Under the pieces are notes generated by a model that was not told the DNA's origin, did no database searches, and was given only the letters and a program-made list of their open reading frames with translations. Of a stretch of DNA of 64,000 nucleotides, positions 1-6,864 are shown piece by piece (position 1 is the first letter of the stretch; each line of letters begins with the position of its first letter). The stretch covers positions 1 to 64,000 of the forward strand of contig DFZN01000071.1 of the NCBI GenBank assembly GCA_002382735.1, written 5' to 3'. Both the position numbers and the translations under genes were made by a program. Source of the stretch: a bacterium UBP11_UBA4055 (GTDB lineage: Bacteria; UBA4055).

Positions 1-27
1 TAACTAAAAAATTAGTAGGAGAAAAAA
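1..27 (+). promoter_or_regulatory. 5' leader and RBS of atpK
   Basis: The Shine-Dalgarno sequence AGGAG (17-21) lies 6 bases before the ATG at 28. Just upstream CTAA (4-7) can pair with TTAG (12-15) around an AAAA loop. The first three bases, TAA, could be the stop of a preceding gene outside the window. Bases 1-23 recur identically in front of the ammonia-lyase gene that starts at 51579 on the minus strand. Confidence 0.7.
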
Positions 28-516
28 ATGGAAGAAGCAGTAAAAGCAGTTGAAACGGTAATGACACTGCCGCTCATTATGGCTTATATCGGCCTCGGGA
101 TCATGGTCGGACTTTCAGGCATCGGAAGCGCTATCGGAGTATCCGTAGCAGGCAACGCAACGATAGGAACGATCAAGAAAAGGGAAGACGCGTTCGGTAA
201 CTGTATGGTTCTGTCCGCTCTTGCCGGTACGCAGGGACTCTACGGTTTCGGCGGATTCTTCATCATGTATTCAAATGTGACCGCTGAGATAACTCTTCTG
301 CAGGGTATGGGCGTTTTCGGAGCGGGACTTGCGCTCGGCTCGGTAGCTCTGGTATCCGCCGTTCAGCAGGGCGGCATCGCCGCTAACGGCGTAGCCGGCA
401 TCGGACAGGGACACGATGTGTTCGGTAAAACACTTGTTCTCGCGGTATTCCCGGAGCTTTATGCTATCGTGGCATTCGCGGTAACTTTCCTCATCAACGG
501 CGCCATATTCGCGTAA
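28..516 (+). CDS. atpK: V-type ATPase subunit K (c-ring proteolipid)
   Basis: Membrane-rotor proteolipid of a V/A-type ATPase, which couples ion flow to ATP synthesis or hydrolysis. The 162-residue product shows four hydrophobic segments arranged as two hairpins, the usual NtpK size. The ion-binding carboxylate is Glu143 in the fourth segment (sequence FPELYA). The first hairpin has Gln69 (GTQGLYG) instead of an acid, so there is one carboxylate per four helices as in Enterococcus NtpK. Glycine-rich helix packing motifs are obvious. Other V-ATPase genes presumably lie upstream, outside the window. Whether the ring carries sodium or protons cannot be decided by eye. Confidence 0.95.
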   Translation: MEEAVKAVETVMTLPLIMAYIGLGIMVGLSGIGSAIGVSVAGNATIGTIKKREDAFGNCMVLSALAGTQGLYGFGGFFIMYSNVTAEITLLQGMGVFGAGLALGSVALVSAVQQGGIAANGVAGIGQGHDVFGKTLVLAVFPELYAIVAFAVTFLINGAIFA

Positions 517-636
517 AACTGATGAAAAGCTGCGCATTTCTGCGTCGAACTGCGGTTTGTTCGGCGTCGCTTAGGTCAACTAAGCTCCGCTTTGAACAAC
601 CTTGTTCTCCTTGAACTGCTTGCTTTTGATCAGTTT
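517..636. repeat. Palindrome-rich intergenic element
   Basis: Immediately after the atpK stop. Outer arms 517-530 and 622-635 are inverted copies with one mismatch. Inside are CGCA/TGCG (533-536 with 541-544), TTGTTC/GAACAA (557-562 with 594-599), GCTTAG/CTAAGC (569-574 with 580-585) and an alternative hairpin GAACAA/TTGTTC (594-599 with 602-607). No convincing ORF fits. It could be a dispersed REP-like or MITE-like repeat, or a structured 3' UTR. Confidence 0.6.
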
Positions 637-650
637 CTTAATAGAACTTG

Positions 651-678
651 AAGCCCGGGAATCCCTCCGGGCTTTTTT
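651..678 (+). terminator. Rho-independent terminator after atpK
   Basis: Stem AAGCCCGG (651-658) with CCGGGCTT (667-674), an 8-base loop, then a run of T. It closes the V-ATPase transcription unit. Confidence 0.85.
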
Positions 679-730
679 CTTCCTCCCAAACATTGTCTAT
701 TATTTTCTGTAGCAAATTCAAATAATCCAT

Positions 731-758
731 TTGACATTTCAATAAATTGTGTTAAATT
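731..758 (+). promoter_or_regulatory. Sigma-70-type promoter for the HTH-nucleotidyltransferase gene
   Basis: Perfect -35 TTGACA (731-736), 16-base spacer and TAAATT (753-758). Downstream, before and across the start codon at 816, lie a palindrome ACAGTACTGT (790-799), a palindrome TACATATGTA (811-820) and a direct repeat TGTATAAAAAA (797-807 and 817-827), which look like an autoregulatory operator. A 21-codon ORF starts at 766, close enough to the expected start point to be leaderless. Confidence 0.65.
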
Positions 759-815
759 ACAGTTTATGAGAAAAAAGAGAGCGACAGGCACAGTACTGTA
801 TAAAAAAGAATACAT

Positions 816-1406
816 ATGTATAAAAAACTAAACATAACAGAGAATTTTCTTCAGGTATTAACCGTCTTTACAAACGGCTACACCGGAGAGTTCCACATCA
901 GAGAAATCGCTAAGCTCAAAGAAATGAATGTCAGAACCGTTCAGCTCATACTTGAAAACCTTGAGAGTAAAGGGGTTACGGAATCGAAAACCAGAGGTAA
1001 GATAAAATCCTACAAGTTGCAAGGAAATGACATAACAAAAATGTACATGACTTTTACGGAGCAATATAAAGCAATTTCATATCTCGAAGAGAACCTTCTT
1101 ATCAAAGAGATAATCGAAAAGATTAGCCCGCATATTCAAGGCTTGGGATTAATATTCGGCAGCTATGCAAATCACACAAATAAAGAGAATTCTGATCTAG
1201 ATATTTTTGTCGCCGGTGAATGCGATATAAAGGAAATATCCCGAATTTCAAAAATTTACGGGATAGATATCAGCATTAAATGCTATCCTATGAAAACTTT
1301 CGATAAAAAAATTCAAAAAGATGTTTTGATAAAAAAAGTTCTGAAAAATCATATAGTTTTCAAGAACACGGAAATGTTAATAGAAAAGGTAATTACAAAT
1401 GGATAA
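816..1406 (+). CDS. Winged-helix / MNT-type nucleotidyltransferase protein
   Basis: 196 residues. Residues about 8-70 look like a winged helix-turn-helix. Residues about 105-165 carry a minimal nucleotidyltransferase core with GSYA (115-118) and the acid pair SDLD (126-129), matching the GSx(10)DxD pattern of MNT proteins. Proteins of this build are often paired with HEPN-domain partners and can act as antitoxins that modify the partner, as in MntA/HepT. The partner here overlaps by 8 bases. The fused DNA-binding domain and the repeats around the start codon suggest self-regulation, which is inference. The ribosome binding site is weak. Catalytic residues appear intact. Confidence 0.75.
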   Translation: MYKKLNITENFLQVLTVFTNGYTGEFHIREIAKLKEMNVRTVQLILENLESKGVTESKTRGKIKSYKLQGNDITKMYMTFTEQYKAISYLEENLLIKEIIEKISPHIQGLGLIFGSYANHTNKENSDLDIFVAGECDIKEISRISKIYGIDISIKCYPMKTFDKKIQKDVLIKKVLKNHIVFKNTEMLIEKVITNG

Positions 1407-1704
1407 AATAAACTGGTGCACCGGCGAGAAAAAAGGAGTAAAACTGACTAATCCTAATTTGGATCTTGCTCAGGCATATATAATAAAATCTGAAGAAGCT
1501 CTTAAGGCAAGAGTTGACAGCCAGTATTATACGGACAGATCAATACCTGATGAGCAGTTCGATAAAATGATAAAAAATGCGCCTGCTTTTCTTGTCAAAT
1601 GCAAATCAATACTGATTAAGCTCAATGAGAAGAAAATAAACGAGATCAGAGACAATTTTAAGAAATCAATTATACAGCTTTCTAAAACTGTAAAAAAGAA
1701 ATAA
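1399..1704 (+). CDS. HEPN-like partner, probably internally deleted
   Basis: 101 basic residues overlapping the upstream nucleotidyltransferase by 8 bases. The first 35 residues (NWC, KKG, LAQAY, KSEEAL) and the part after about residue 36 (QYYTDR, then KNAPAFLVKCK) resemble the two ends of HEPN proteins that accompany HTH-nucleotidyltransferases. From memory such partners are about 150 residues and carry tyrosine- and histidine-containing helices in the middle, which are missing here. No R-x(4-6)-H HEPN catalytic motif is visible. I therefore suspect an in-frame internal deletion that left an inactive protein. An unrelated small protein remains possible. Confidence 0.5.
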   Translation: MDKINWCTGEKKGVKLTNPNLDLAQAYIIKSEEALKARVDSQYYTDRSIPDEQFDKMIKNAPAFLVKCKSILIKLNEKKINEIRDNFKKSIIQLSKTVKKK

Positions 1705-1817
1705 TTTTAAATATATTCTTCACAAACCTTGTTCACTATTTACAAGCATAAAAGAAAAAGGCTTACATTAAGGCAAAATATTTTATCCGCAAAATTTGGC
1801 GTTTCATCATTATTTAA

Positions 1818-1846
1818 TTGATATACGACCTTTTATTTTGTATTAT
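1818..1846 (+). promoter_or_regulatory. Promoter of tldD-tldE
   Basis: TTGATA (1818-1823), a 17-base spacer and TATTAT (1841-1846), followed by an AGGAG-type RBS within CCCGGAGGT just before the ATG at 1884. The rest of the 1705-1883 gap is AT-rich with nothing else recognisable. Confidence 0.75.
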
Positions 1847-1883
1847 TGAACTCAATGTTTAAATAAACAGCCCGGAGGTATAA

Positions 1884-3326
1884 ATGGATCATATTTCTGT
1901 AGCATTGGATCATGCTCAGAGCCTGGGTGCCGAATATGCCGATATCAGAATTCAGAAAACGAGAAGGGAAACGATTTATCTCGTGGATCTGAGCCTGAAG
2001 AATACGAGCATGAATGTCGAGCACGGATACGGCATCAGGGTCATGAAGAACGGAGCCTGGGGATTCGCCCACTCCAACATTTTCACTAACGATGAAGTAA
2101 AGAAAACAGTTGAATCTGCCATAAAAGTGGCTGATCTGTCGGCTAAGATCAAAAAAGGTAAAGGACTGACGCTCGCTCCGGAAAGGGGATACATCGACGC
2201 ATACTCCACCAAAATACAGATCGATCCTTTTACAGTACCTCTTTCGGAGAAGGTCGATCTGATGCTCGAAGTGAACAAGACCATGCTGAATTACGCCAAG
2301 ATCAAAAGAGCGTTCTTCATGCTTGACCTTTACAACGACGACAAATTCTTCGCCTCAACCCTCGGTTCAAGGATACACTCGAACATATACTATGTTTATC
2401 CTATGATAACAGCTACAGCCGTGAAAGAAAAAGATTCGCAGTCCCGTTCGCATGACGACGGCGGGTATGCGGCAGGCTGGGAACACATACTCAAGATGAA
2501 CCTTATAGATAAAGCTTCTCAGATAGCCGAAGAAGCGATAATGAAGCTTGAAGCCGACGAACCGGGCGAGATCAGGAGAAGAGATCTGATCCTTAACCCG
2601 AACCACCTCGGCCTGACAATGCACGAAAGCGTTGGTCATCCTACTGAGCTCGACAGGGTGCTGGGATGGGAAGCCGATATGGCAGGTGTGTCTTTCGCCA
2701 CGCCTGAGAAGCTCAAAAAATACCGCTACGGTTCAGAGATCGTGAACTTTATCGGCGACAACACTCTTTCATTCGGCCTTGCGACTGCGGGATACGACGA
2801 CGACGGTGTGCCCGGTCAGAAATGGTACATCATCAAGGACGGAATACTTAACGAATACGGCTCAACGAGAGACTCAAGGCCGTTTTTGGACGACGGCATG
2901 AGCAGGGGATGCTCCAGAGCCACTAACTACTACGATTTCCCGATCAACAGGATACCGAACCTTTACCTTGAGCCCGGCAAGAAAAAACTGTCGCCGCAGG
3001 AGCTTATATCCGATACCGAAGACGGAATATACATCGAAGGCAGAGGCTCGTTCTCGATAGACCAGCACAGGGTCAATTTCCAGTTCGGCGGAGATATGTT
3101 CTGGGAGATAAAGAACGGCAAAAAAGTCCGTCCGCTCAAGGATGTTCTGTATAAATCGAACAATCCTGAATTCTGGAATTCATGCGACGCTATCTGCGAC
3201 GAAAGATACTGGCAGGATTTCGGGGTTACCAACTGCGGAAAAGGACAGCCGATGCAGACCGCGAGAATGACGCACGGGGCATCGACCGCGAGATTTAAAA
3301 ACATCAGGGTCGGAGGTTCAAAATGA
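1884..3326 (+). CDS. tldD: TldD family metalloprotease subunit
   Basis: 480 residues, the full length of TldD. TldD and TldE form a cytosolic heterodimeric zinc protease that degrades unfolded peptides and matures some ribosomally made peptides. The zinc site HESVGH (HExxxH) is at residues 247-252 and the flanking MHESVGHPTELDR context is typical. The next gene overlaps by 4 bases and encodes the partner, so the two are translationally coupled. Start at 1884 has a strong RBS. No peptide-precursor gene is visible nearby, so a role in general peptide turnover is more likely than dedicated maturation. Confidence 0.95.
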   Translation: MDHISVALDHAQSLGAEYADIRIQKTRRETIYLVDLSLKNTSMNVEHGYGIRVMKNGAWGFAHSNIFTNDEVKKTVESAIKVADLSAKIKKGKGLTLAPERGYIDAYSTKIQIDPFTVPLSEKVDLMLEVNKTMLNYAKIKRAFFMLDLYNDDKFFASTLGSRIHSNIYYVYPMITATAVKEKDSQSRSHDDGGYAAGWEHILKMNLIDKASQIAEEAIMKLEADEPGEIRRRDLILNPNHLGLTMHESVGHPTELDRVLGWEADMAGVSFATPEKLKKYRYGSEIVNFIGDNTLSFGLATAGYDDDGVPGQKWYIIKDGILNEYGSTRDSRPFLDDGMSRGCSRATNYYDFPINRIPNLYLEPGKKKLSPQELISDTEDGIYIEGRGSFSIDQHRVNFQFGGDMFWEIKNGKKVRPLKDVLYKSNNPEFWNSCDAICDERYWQDFGVTNCGKGQPMQTARMTHGASTARFKNIRVGGSK

Positions 3327-4606
3327 TAATAGAATTTCAGAAAGCCGCAAAATATATTGAGAAAAACTGCTCAGCCGATGACTATTCATTCTTTATTTAC
3401 AGGTCCGACGAGCAGCAGACGAGATATGCGCAGAACATGATTACCCAGAATATGTCCGGCGTGAAATACGCAGTAAGGCTTAGCGTGGCCTACGGTAATA
3501 AGACGGGAATGGCGAGGATCAACTCGCTTAAGGAAGAAGACCTAAAGAAAATGATCGAAACGGCTCAGAACATTGCAAAGCTGAATAAGCCTGACCCTGA
3601 GTATGTTCCAAGCGCAAAGAAAACAAAGATACCCAAGACTGACAATGTGTCGGAAAATACCTCAAAAGCCACGATGAAAGATATGGTCTCGGTCGTTAAG
3701 GCTGTAGTGGATAACGCTGAAGATAAAAAAGCATTCATTTCAGGCCTTGTAACCAAAAAGATCAATGATTTCTACATGAAGACAAAAAACGGTTTCGAGG
3801 GTTTCGATTCATCCTCGGAATTCGGCAATTCGATGACTATGGCCGATAACAAAAACAAAGAGACTAAAGTTGAAAGAAGCGTTAAGGACATAAAAGATTA
3901 TTCCGTAAAAAAGGAGATCGAACTTCTCAATTCCCAGTTCGACGCACTGACAACTCCGAAAAAGATCGAAGCGGGAAAATACAATGTTATTTTAAGGCCG
4001 CAGGCAGTTCTGAACTTCTTCAGTTTTCTGCTGTACTTCTTCGACAGAAAAACAGCCGATTACGGAATTTCAGCCATGGCCGGTCAGATAGGCAAAAATA
4101 TGTTCGGTAAGAATTTCACTCTTCTGACCAAACTCGATGAAAAAGGACTTACCGCGGGACCTTTCAGCGGTGACGGAGTAGCAGCAAAAAATATCGAATG
4201 GATAAAGAACGGAGTGCTCAACGCTTTAACAACAGACAGATCGTACGCAGCCAAGATCAAAGCTGATCCGAACTTCATATCGAATATCATAATCAGAGGC
4301 GGTAAAGCTACTGAAGAAGAGATGATGAAAAAGGTAAAGAACGGCCTCATTATCAACAATTTCTGGTACATAAGGACAGTGAGCAACAAAAAGAACGAGA
4401 TAACAGGGCTCACAAGAGACGGTATTTCCTATTTCGAGAACGGAAAGGTAAAGCACTCTGTGAATAATCTCAGGTTCAATCAGATCATACATGAAGCTAC
4501 GAAGAACATTCTGCTTTTGGGGAAAGAGGAGAATATGTCGTCGAATGTAAAAGTGCCGACGATGCTTATAAAAGATTTTAATTTTGCGGATACGACAACA
4601 TTCTAA
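3323..4606 (+). CDS. tldE: TldE/PmbA family protein
   Basis: 427 residues, homologous to TldD but without an HExxxH motif, as expected for the non-catalytic TldE/PmbA subunit. RBS GGAGG sits 7 bases before the ATG, inside the end of tldD. The GL(T)xGPFSGDG stretch near residues 275-290 and the C-terminal region ending in MLIKDFNF are typical of the family. It is followed directly by an intrinsic terminator, so tldD-tldE is a two-gene operon. Confidence 0.92.
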   Translation: MIIEFQKAAKYIEKNCSADDYSFFIYRSDEQQTRYAQNMITQNMSGVKYAVRLSVAYGNKTGMARINSLKEEDLKKMIETAQNIAKLNKPDPEYVPSAKKTKIPKTDNVSENTSKATMKDMVSVVKAVVDNAEDKKAFISGLVTKKINDFYMKTKNGFEGFDSSSEFGNSMTMADNKNKETKVERSVKDIKDYSVKKEIELLNSQFDALTTPKKIEAGKYNVILRPQAVLNFFSFLLYFFDRKTADYGISAMAGQIGKNMFGKNFTLLTKLDEKGLTAGPFSGDGVAAKNIEWIKNGVLNALTTDRSYAAKIKADPNFISNIIIRGGKATEEEMMKKVKNGLIINNFWYIRTVSNKKNEITGLTRDGISYFENGKVKHSVNNLRFNQIIHEATKNILLLGKEENMSSNVKVPTMLIKDFNFADTTTF

Positions 4607-4613
4607 GGAAAAT

Positions 4614-4642
4614 GTCCCGCTCCGGCGGGACTTTCTTTTTTT
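4614..4642 (+). terminator. Terminator after tldE
   Basis: Stem GTCCCGC (4614-4620) with GCGGGAC (625-631 of the same kb), loop TCCG, then a T-rich tract to 4642. Confidence 0.85.
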
Positions 4643-4654
4643 GAGGAGATGATC

Positions 4655-5005
4655 ATGAACATTCAGATATTCGGCAGAAAAAAAAGCAGTCTGACGAAAA
4701 AGGCGGAAAGATTTTTTTCCGAGCGGAGGATAAAATTCCATTCCGTAGGTCTTGACGAAAAGCCGATGAGCAGGGGAGAGCTTGAAAGCGTGATCTCCGC
4801 GACAGGTGATGCGCTGCAGCTCATTGATAAAGAATCGAAGCTGTACAAGTCGAAGTTCGCCTATCTTCAGTTTGACGCGAAAGAAGAGCTTTTGGAGAAT
4901 CAGGAAATGTTGAAGCTTCCGATAGTCAGGAACGGCAGAAAAGTCACTGTCGGCGGGGAATGTCAGGATGAGTGGCTCAAGTGGATAGAAGAAGACAAAG
5001 GATAA
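4655..5005 (+). CDS. ArsC/Spx-like thioredoxin-fold protein lacking the catalytic cysteine
   Basis: 116 residues if translation starts at 4655, which places GAGGAG at a sensible 6-base distance; the ATG at 4649 touches the RBS and is unlikely. The order of elements (N-terminal beta strand, SLTKKAERFF helix, middle variable helices, LKLPIVRNG with the cis-proline loop, then VGG) fits the ArsC/Spx family. The position of the family's N-terminal Cys is occupied by Lys/Ser (GRKKSSLTKK), so classical arsenate reductase chemistry is not expected. The only Cys is near the C-terminus. Function unknown; it may be a regulatory or structural relative. Confidence 0.65.
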   Translation: MNIQIFGRKKSSLTKKAERFFSERRIKFHSVGLDEKPMSRGELESVISATGDALQLIDKESKLYKSKFAYLQFDAKEELLENQEMLKLPIVRNGRKVTVGGECQDEWLKWIEEDKG

Positions 5006-5079
5006 TGATTTTACAAATTTCAAAATCTGAATTCTTTCCTTAACTTTTTTAAAGTTATAAATAAACAGGGTAGAGTTAT

Positions 5080-5187
5080 ATGAAAAAGCTTGAGTTTTTA
5101 CTTATCCTGATAATAGCAGGTCTAACATTCTCGGCGCAATTCAAGGTCGTGAAGGATGTTTATGAAGACGCGGGCAGCATAACGGCT
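5080..5187 (+). pseudogene. 5' fragment of a secreted-protein gene
   Basis: An ATG with an upstream purine-rich site opens a clear signal peptide (MKKLEFLLILIIAG, then TFSAQ) followed by a short mature-looking stretch (FKVVKDVYEDAG). Around 5187 the coding sense passes into the complement of a nucleotidyltransferase gene, so the reading frame to 5301 beyond that point is an artefact. The N-terminus resembles secreted envelope proteins with an exported beta-rich domain, but too little remains for assignment. Confidence 0.55.
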
Positions 5188-5325
5188 CAGCAATGCGTAG
5201 TCAAAGTCGCTGTTCTCGTTAAAGTTTCCCTTTGCGTACGAGCCGAAAAGGAAAATTTTATTTACTTTGAAGGAAGAGACAATGATTTCTTTAATTTTTG
5301 AAACTTCATCAGGAATTTTAGTCAT
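5188..5325 (-). pseudogene. MNT-type nucleotidyltransferase, 3' truncated
   Basis: Begins with ATG at 5325 and encodes about 46 good residues of a minimal nucleotidyltransferase, with FLFGSYAKG and NSDFD forming the GSx(10)D signature. The third catalytic acid and the rest of the roughly 100-residue domain are lost where the sequence meets the oppositely oriented secreted-protein fragment at about 5187. This is a broken relic of a second MNT gene, related in type to but distinct from the one at 816. Confidence 0.65.
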
Positions 5326-5360
5326 AAATATAAGTCCAAATTTATTGAGGAATATAATAA

Positions 5361-5555
5361 ATTTTTATTGGTGAAGCAAGTAGAATACTCCGGTTGATTT
5401 TCAGCACTCAGGGTGAAGCGGATTTTTTTATTTGGCAGTTTACAACGGGTAATAATTTTGTTATATTGACTGGCATAAAAAAAATTCGGGAGTCTGGAAA
5501 TGAAAACAAAATTGAAAATGATATACTGGAAAGGCGAGAAATTCTGGGTGGGTAA
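5361..5555 (+). pseudogene. Possible RelE/HigB-like toxin 3' remnant
   Basis: A frame open from a stop at 5358 to a stop at 5553 has no suitable start. Its middle (SRILRLIFS, then NNFVILTGIKKI) resembles the C-terminal strands of RelE/HigB toxins, where an arginine-rich strand is followed by VVLLHGFxKK. It overlaps the start of the HicB-like fragment in another frame, so the last 20 codons are doubtful. Low confidence. Confidence 0.3.
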
Positions 5556-5601
5556 ATTATTGGAGCATCCGGAAATTATGACGCAGGGCGAAACTTTATA
5601 A
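5500..5601 (+). pseudogene. Truncated HicB-like antitoxin
   Basis: 33 codons starting with ATG and stopped by TAA. The sequence MIYWKGEKFWVGKL, then HPEIMTQGETL, matches the N-terminal strand-strand-QGET part of short HicB-family antitoxins, which normally continue with a helix (EELEENIKDAY) and a DNA-binding tail. Both are absent here, and no hicA toxin is found. It ends five bases before the MFS gene. Confidence 0.6.
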
Positions 5602-5606
5602 ACAGA

Positions 5607-6854
5607 ATGGAAAAAACTTTTCGTCATCTTAAATACAACACTAAAAAAGTGTTTCCTGCCTTCAGGCATAAGAGTTACCGTTTATTCTGGACGGGGCAGA
5701 GCGTTTCGCTATCAGGTACCTGGATGCAGACGACTGCTCAGGCGTGGCTCGTTTACGAGCTGACCGGTTCGCCTTTCCTTCTCGGCCTGATCGGCGCGCT
5801 TGAATTTACTCCGGTAATGCTGTTCTCACTTTTCGCAGGAGTTTATCTCGACAGACATTCAAAGAAAAAGATCATATTATTAACCCAGTCAACAGCAATG
5901 GTACTGGCCGGAATCCTTACTGTACTCGTATTGACTGGAACGGTGGCTTTCTGGCATATAGCAGTCATCGCTGTGCTCATGGGGTTCGTGAGAACGCTGG
6001 ATATGCCTACCAGGCAGTCGTTCATGATTGAACTTGTAGGCAAACACCACCTGACAAGCGCTATTGCTCTGAATTCAGTCACTTTCAACCTCGCCAGAAT
6101 TGTAGGTCCTGCAATAGGCGGTATGCTGATATCCCAGTTCGGGATCGGATTCTGCTTCCTGTTCAATGCCTTGTCATACATGGCTGTACTCATAAGCGTT
6201 TACTACATTAATCCCAGAGTTATCGAGAACACTGAAACAGTAAGGAAAGCAGTTCTTCTTGAGATCAAGGAGGGCTTAAAATATATAAGAGGGAAAATTA
6301 TTCTGTCGAGACCTCTGATCGTGCTCGCGGTAGTATCTCTTTTTGCCATAAATTTCAATATTCTCGTGCCTGTTCTAGCCAAATCTGTTTTGGGTACCGA
6401 TGCTCAGGGATTCGGTTATCTGCTGTCAGCCCTCGGGTTAGGCTCGATCATCGGTGCTCTTACGGTCGCATCAGCTTCGCACAAAATCGACAGAAAGCTG
6501 ATGATTAGGTTCGGGCCGTATGTGATAAGCATTGCAATGATAATCATTGGACTTTCGGTTAACTTCGGTATGGTGGTAGCGTTCCTGATACTGCTTGGGA
6601 TAGCCAACCTTATGTTCTTTACTTCAATAAACACGACACTTCAGCTTAATTCCGATTCAAAGTACAGGGGGAGAGTTATGAGTGTTTACTCTATGGTATT
6701 CGGCGGAGTAACACCTTTCGGCAACCTTTTTGCCGGTGCTGTTTCGGACAGATGGGGCGGAAGGGCAGGTTTTATCATCTGCGCTGTCATCGTGATCGTT
6801 CTCGTGGCATTGATCAGATTCTATATGAGAGATGAAAAAAAAGGGGCCGTTTAG
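5607..6854 (+). CDS. MFS transporter, MFS_3/EntS-like
   Basis: 415 residues with about 12 hydrophobic segments. The N-terminus (FRHKSYRLFWTGQSVSLSGTWM) and the LVYELTGSPFLLGL and RTLDMPTRQSFM stretches are characteristic of the MFS_3 group that includes the enterobactin exporter EntS. It probably exports a small molecule by proton antiport; the substrate cannot be told. No siderophore genes are near. The stop codon lies within the loop of the terminator hairpin that serves the opposite-strand gene. Confidence 0.85.
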   Translation: MEKTFRHLKYNTKKVFPAFRHKSYRLFWTGQSVSLSGTWMQTTAQAWLVYELTGSPFLLGLIGALEFTPVMLFSLFAGVYLDRHSKKKIILLTQSTAMVLAGILTVLVLTGTVAFWHIAVIAVLMGFVRTLDMPTRQSFMIELVGKHHLTSAIALNSVTFNLARIVGPAIGGMLISQFGIGFCFLFNALSYMAVLISVYYINPRVIENTETVRKAVLLEIKEGLKYIRGKIILSRPLIVLAVVSLFAINFNILVPVLAKSVLGTDAQGFGYLLSALGLGSIIGALTVASASHKIDRKLMIRFGPYVISIAMIIIGLSVNFGMVVAFLILLGIANLMFFTSINTTLQLNSDSKYRGRVMSVYSMVFGGVTPFGNLFAGAVSDRWGGRAGFIICAVIVIVLVALIRFYMRDEKKGAV

Positions 6855-6859
6855 CCCCT
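6834..6859 (-). terminator. Terminator of the EF-G/aminotransferase unit
   Basis: On the minus strand AGGGGC pairs with GCCCCT (854-859 with 842-847 of the same kb) around a 6-base loop and is followed by eight T. The hairpin overlaps the stop of the convergent MFS gene. Confidence 0.85.
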
Positions 6860-6864
6860 ATAAT

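Noticed and set aside
4226..5023. A 265-codon open frame on the minus strand
   Set aside because: It runs antisense to tldE and the ArsC-like gene, spans a terminator and has no RBS or recognisable domain.
5187..5301. Continuation of the signal-peptide ORF to 5301
   Set aside because: This part is the exact complement of the nucleotidyltransferase fragment, so it does not encode the original protein.
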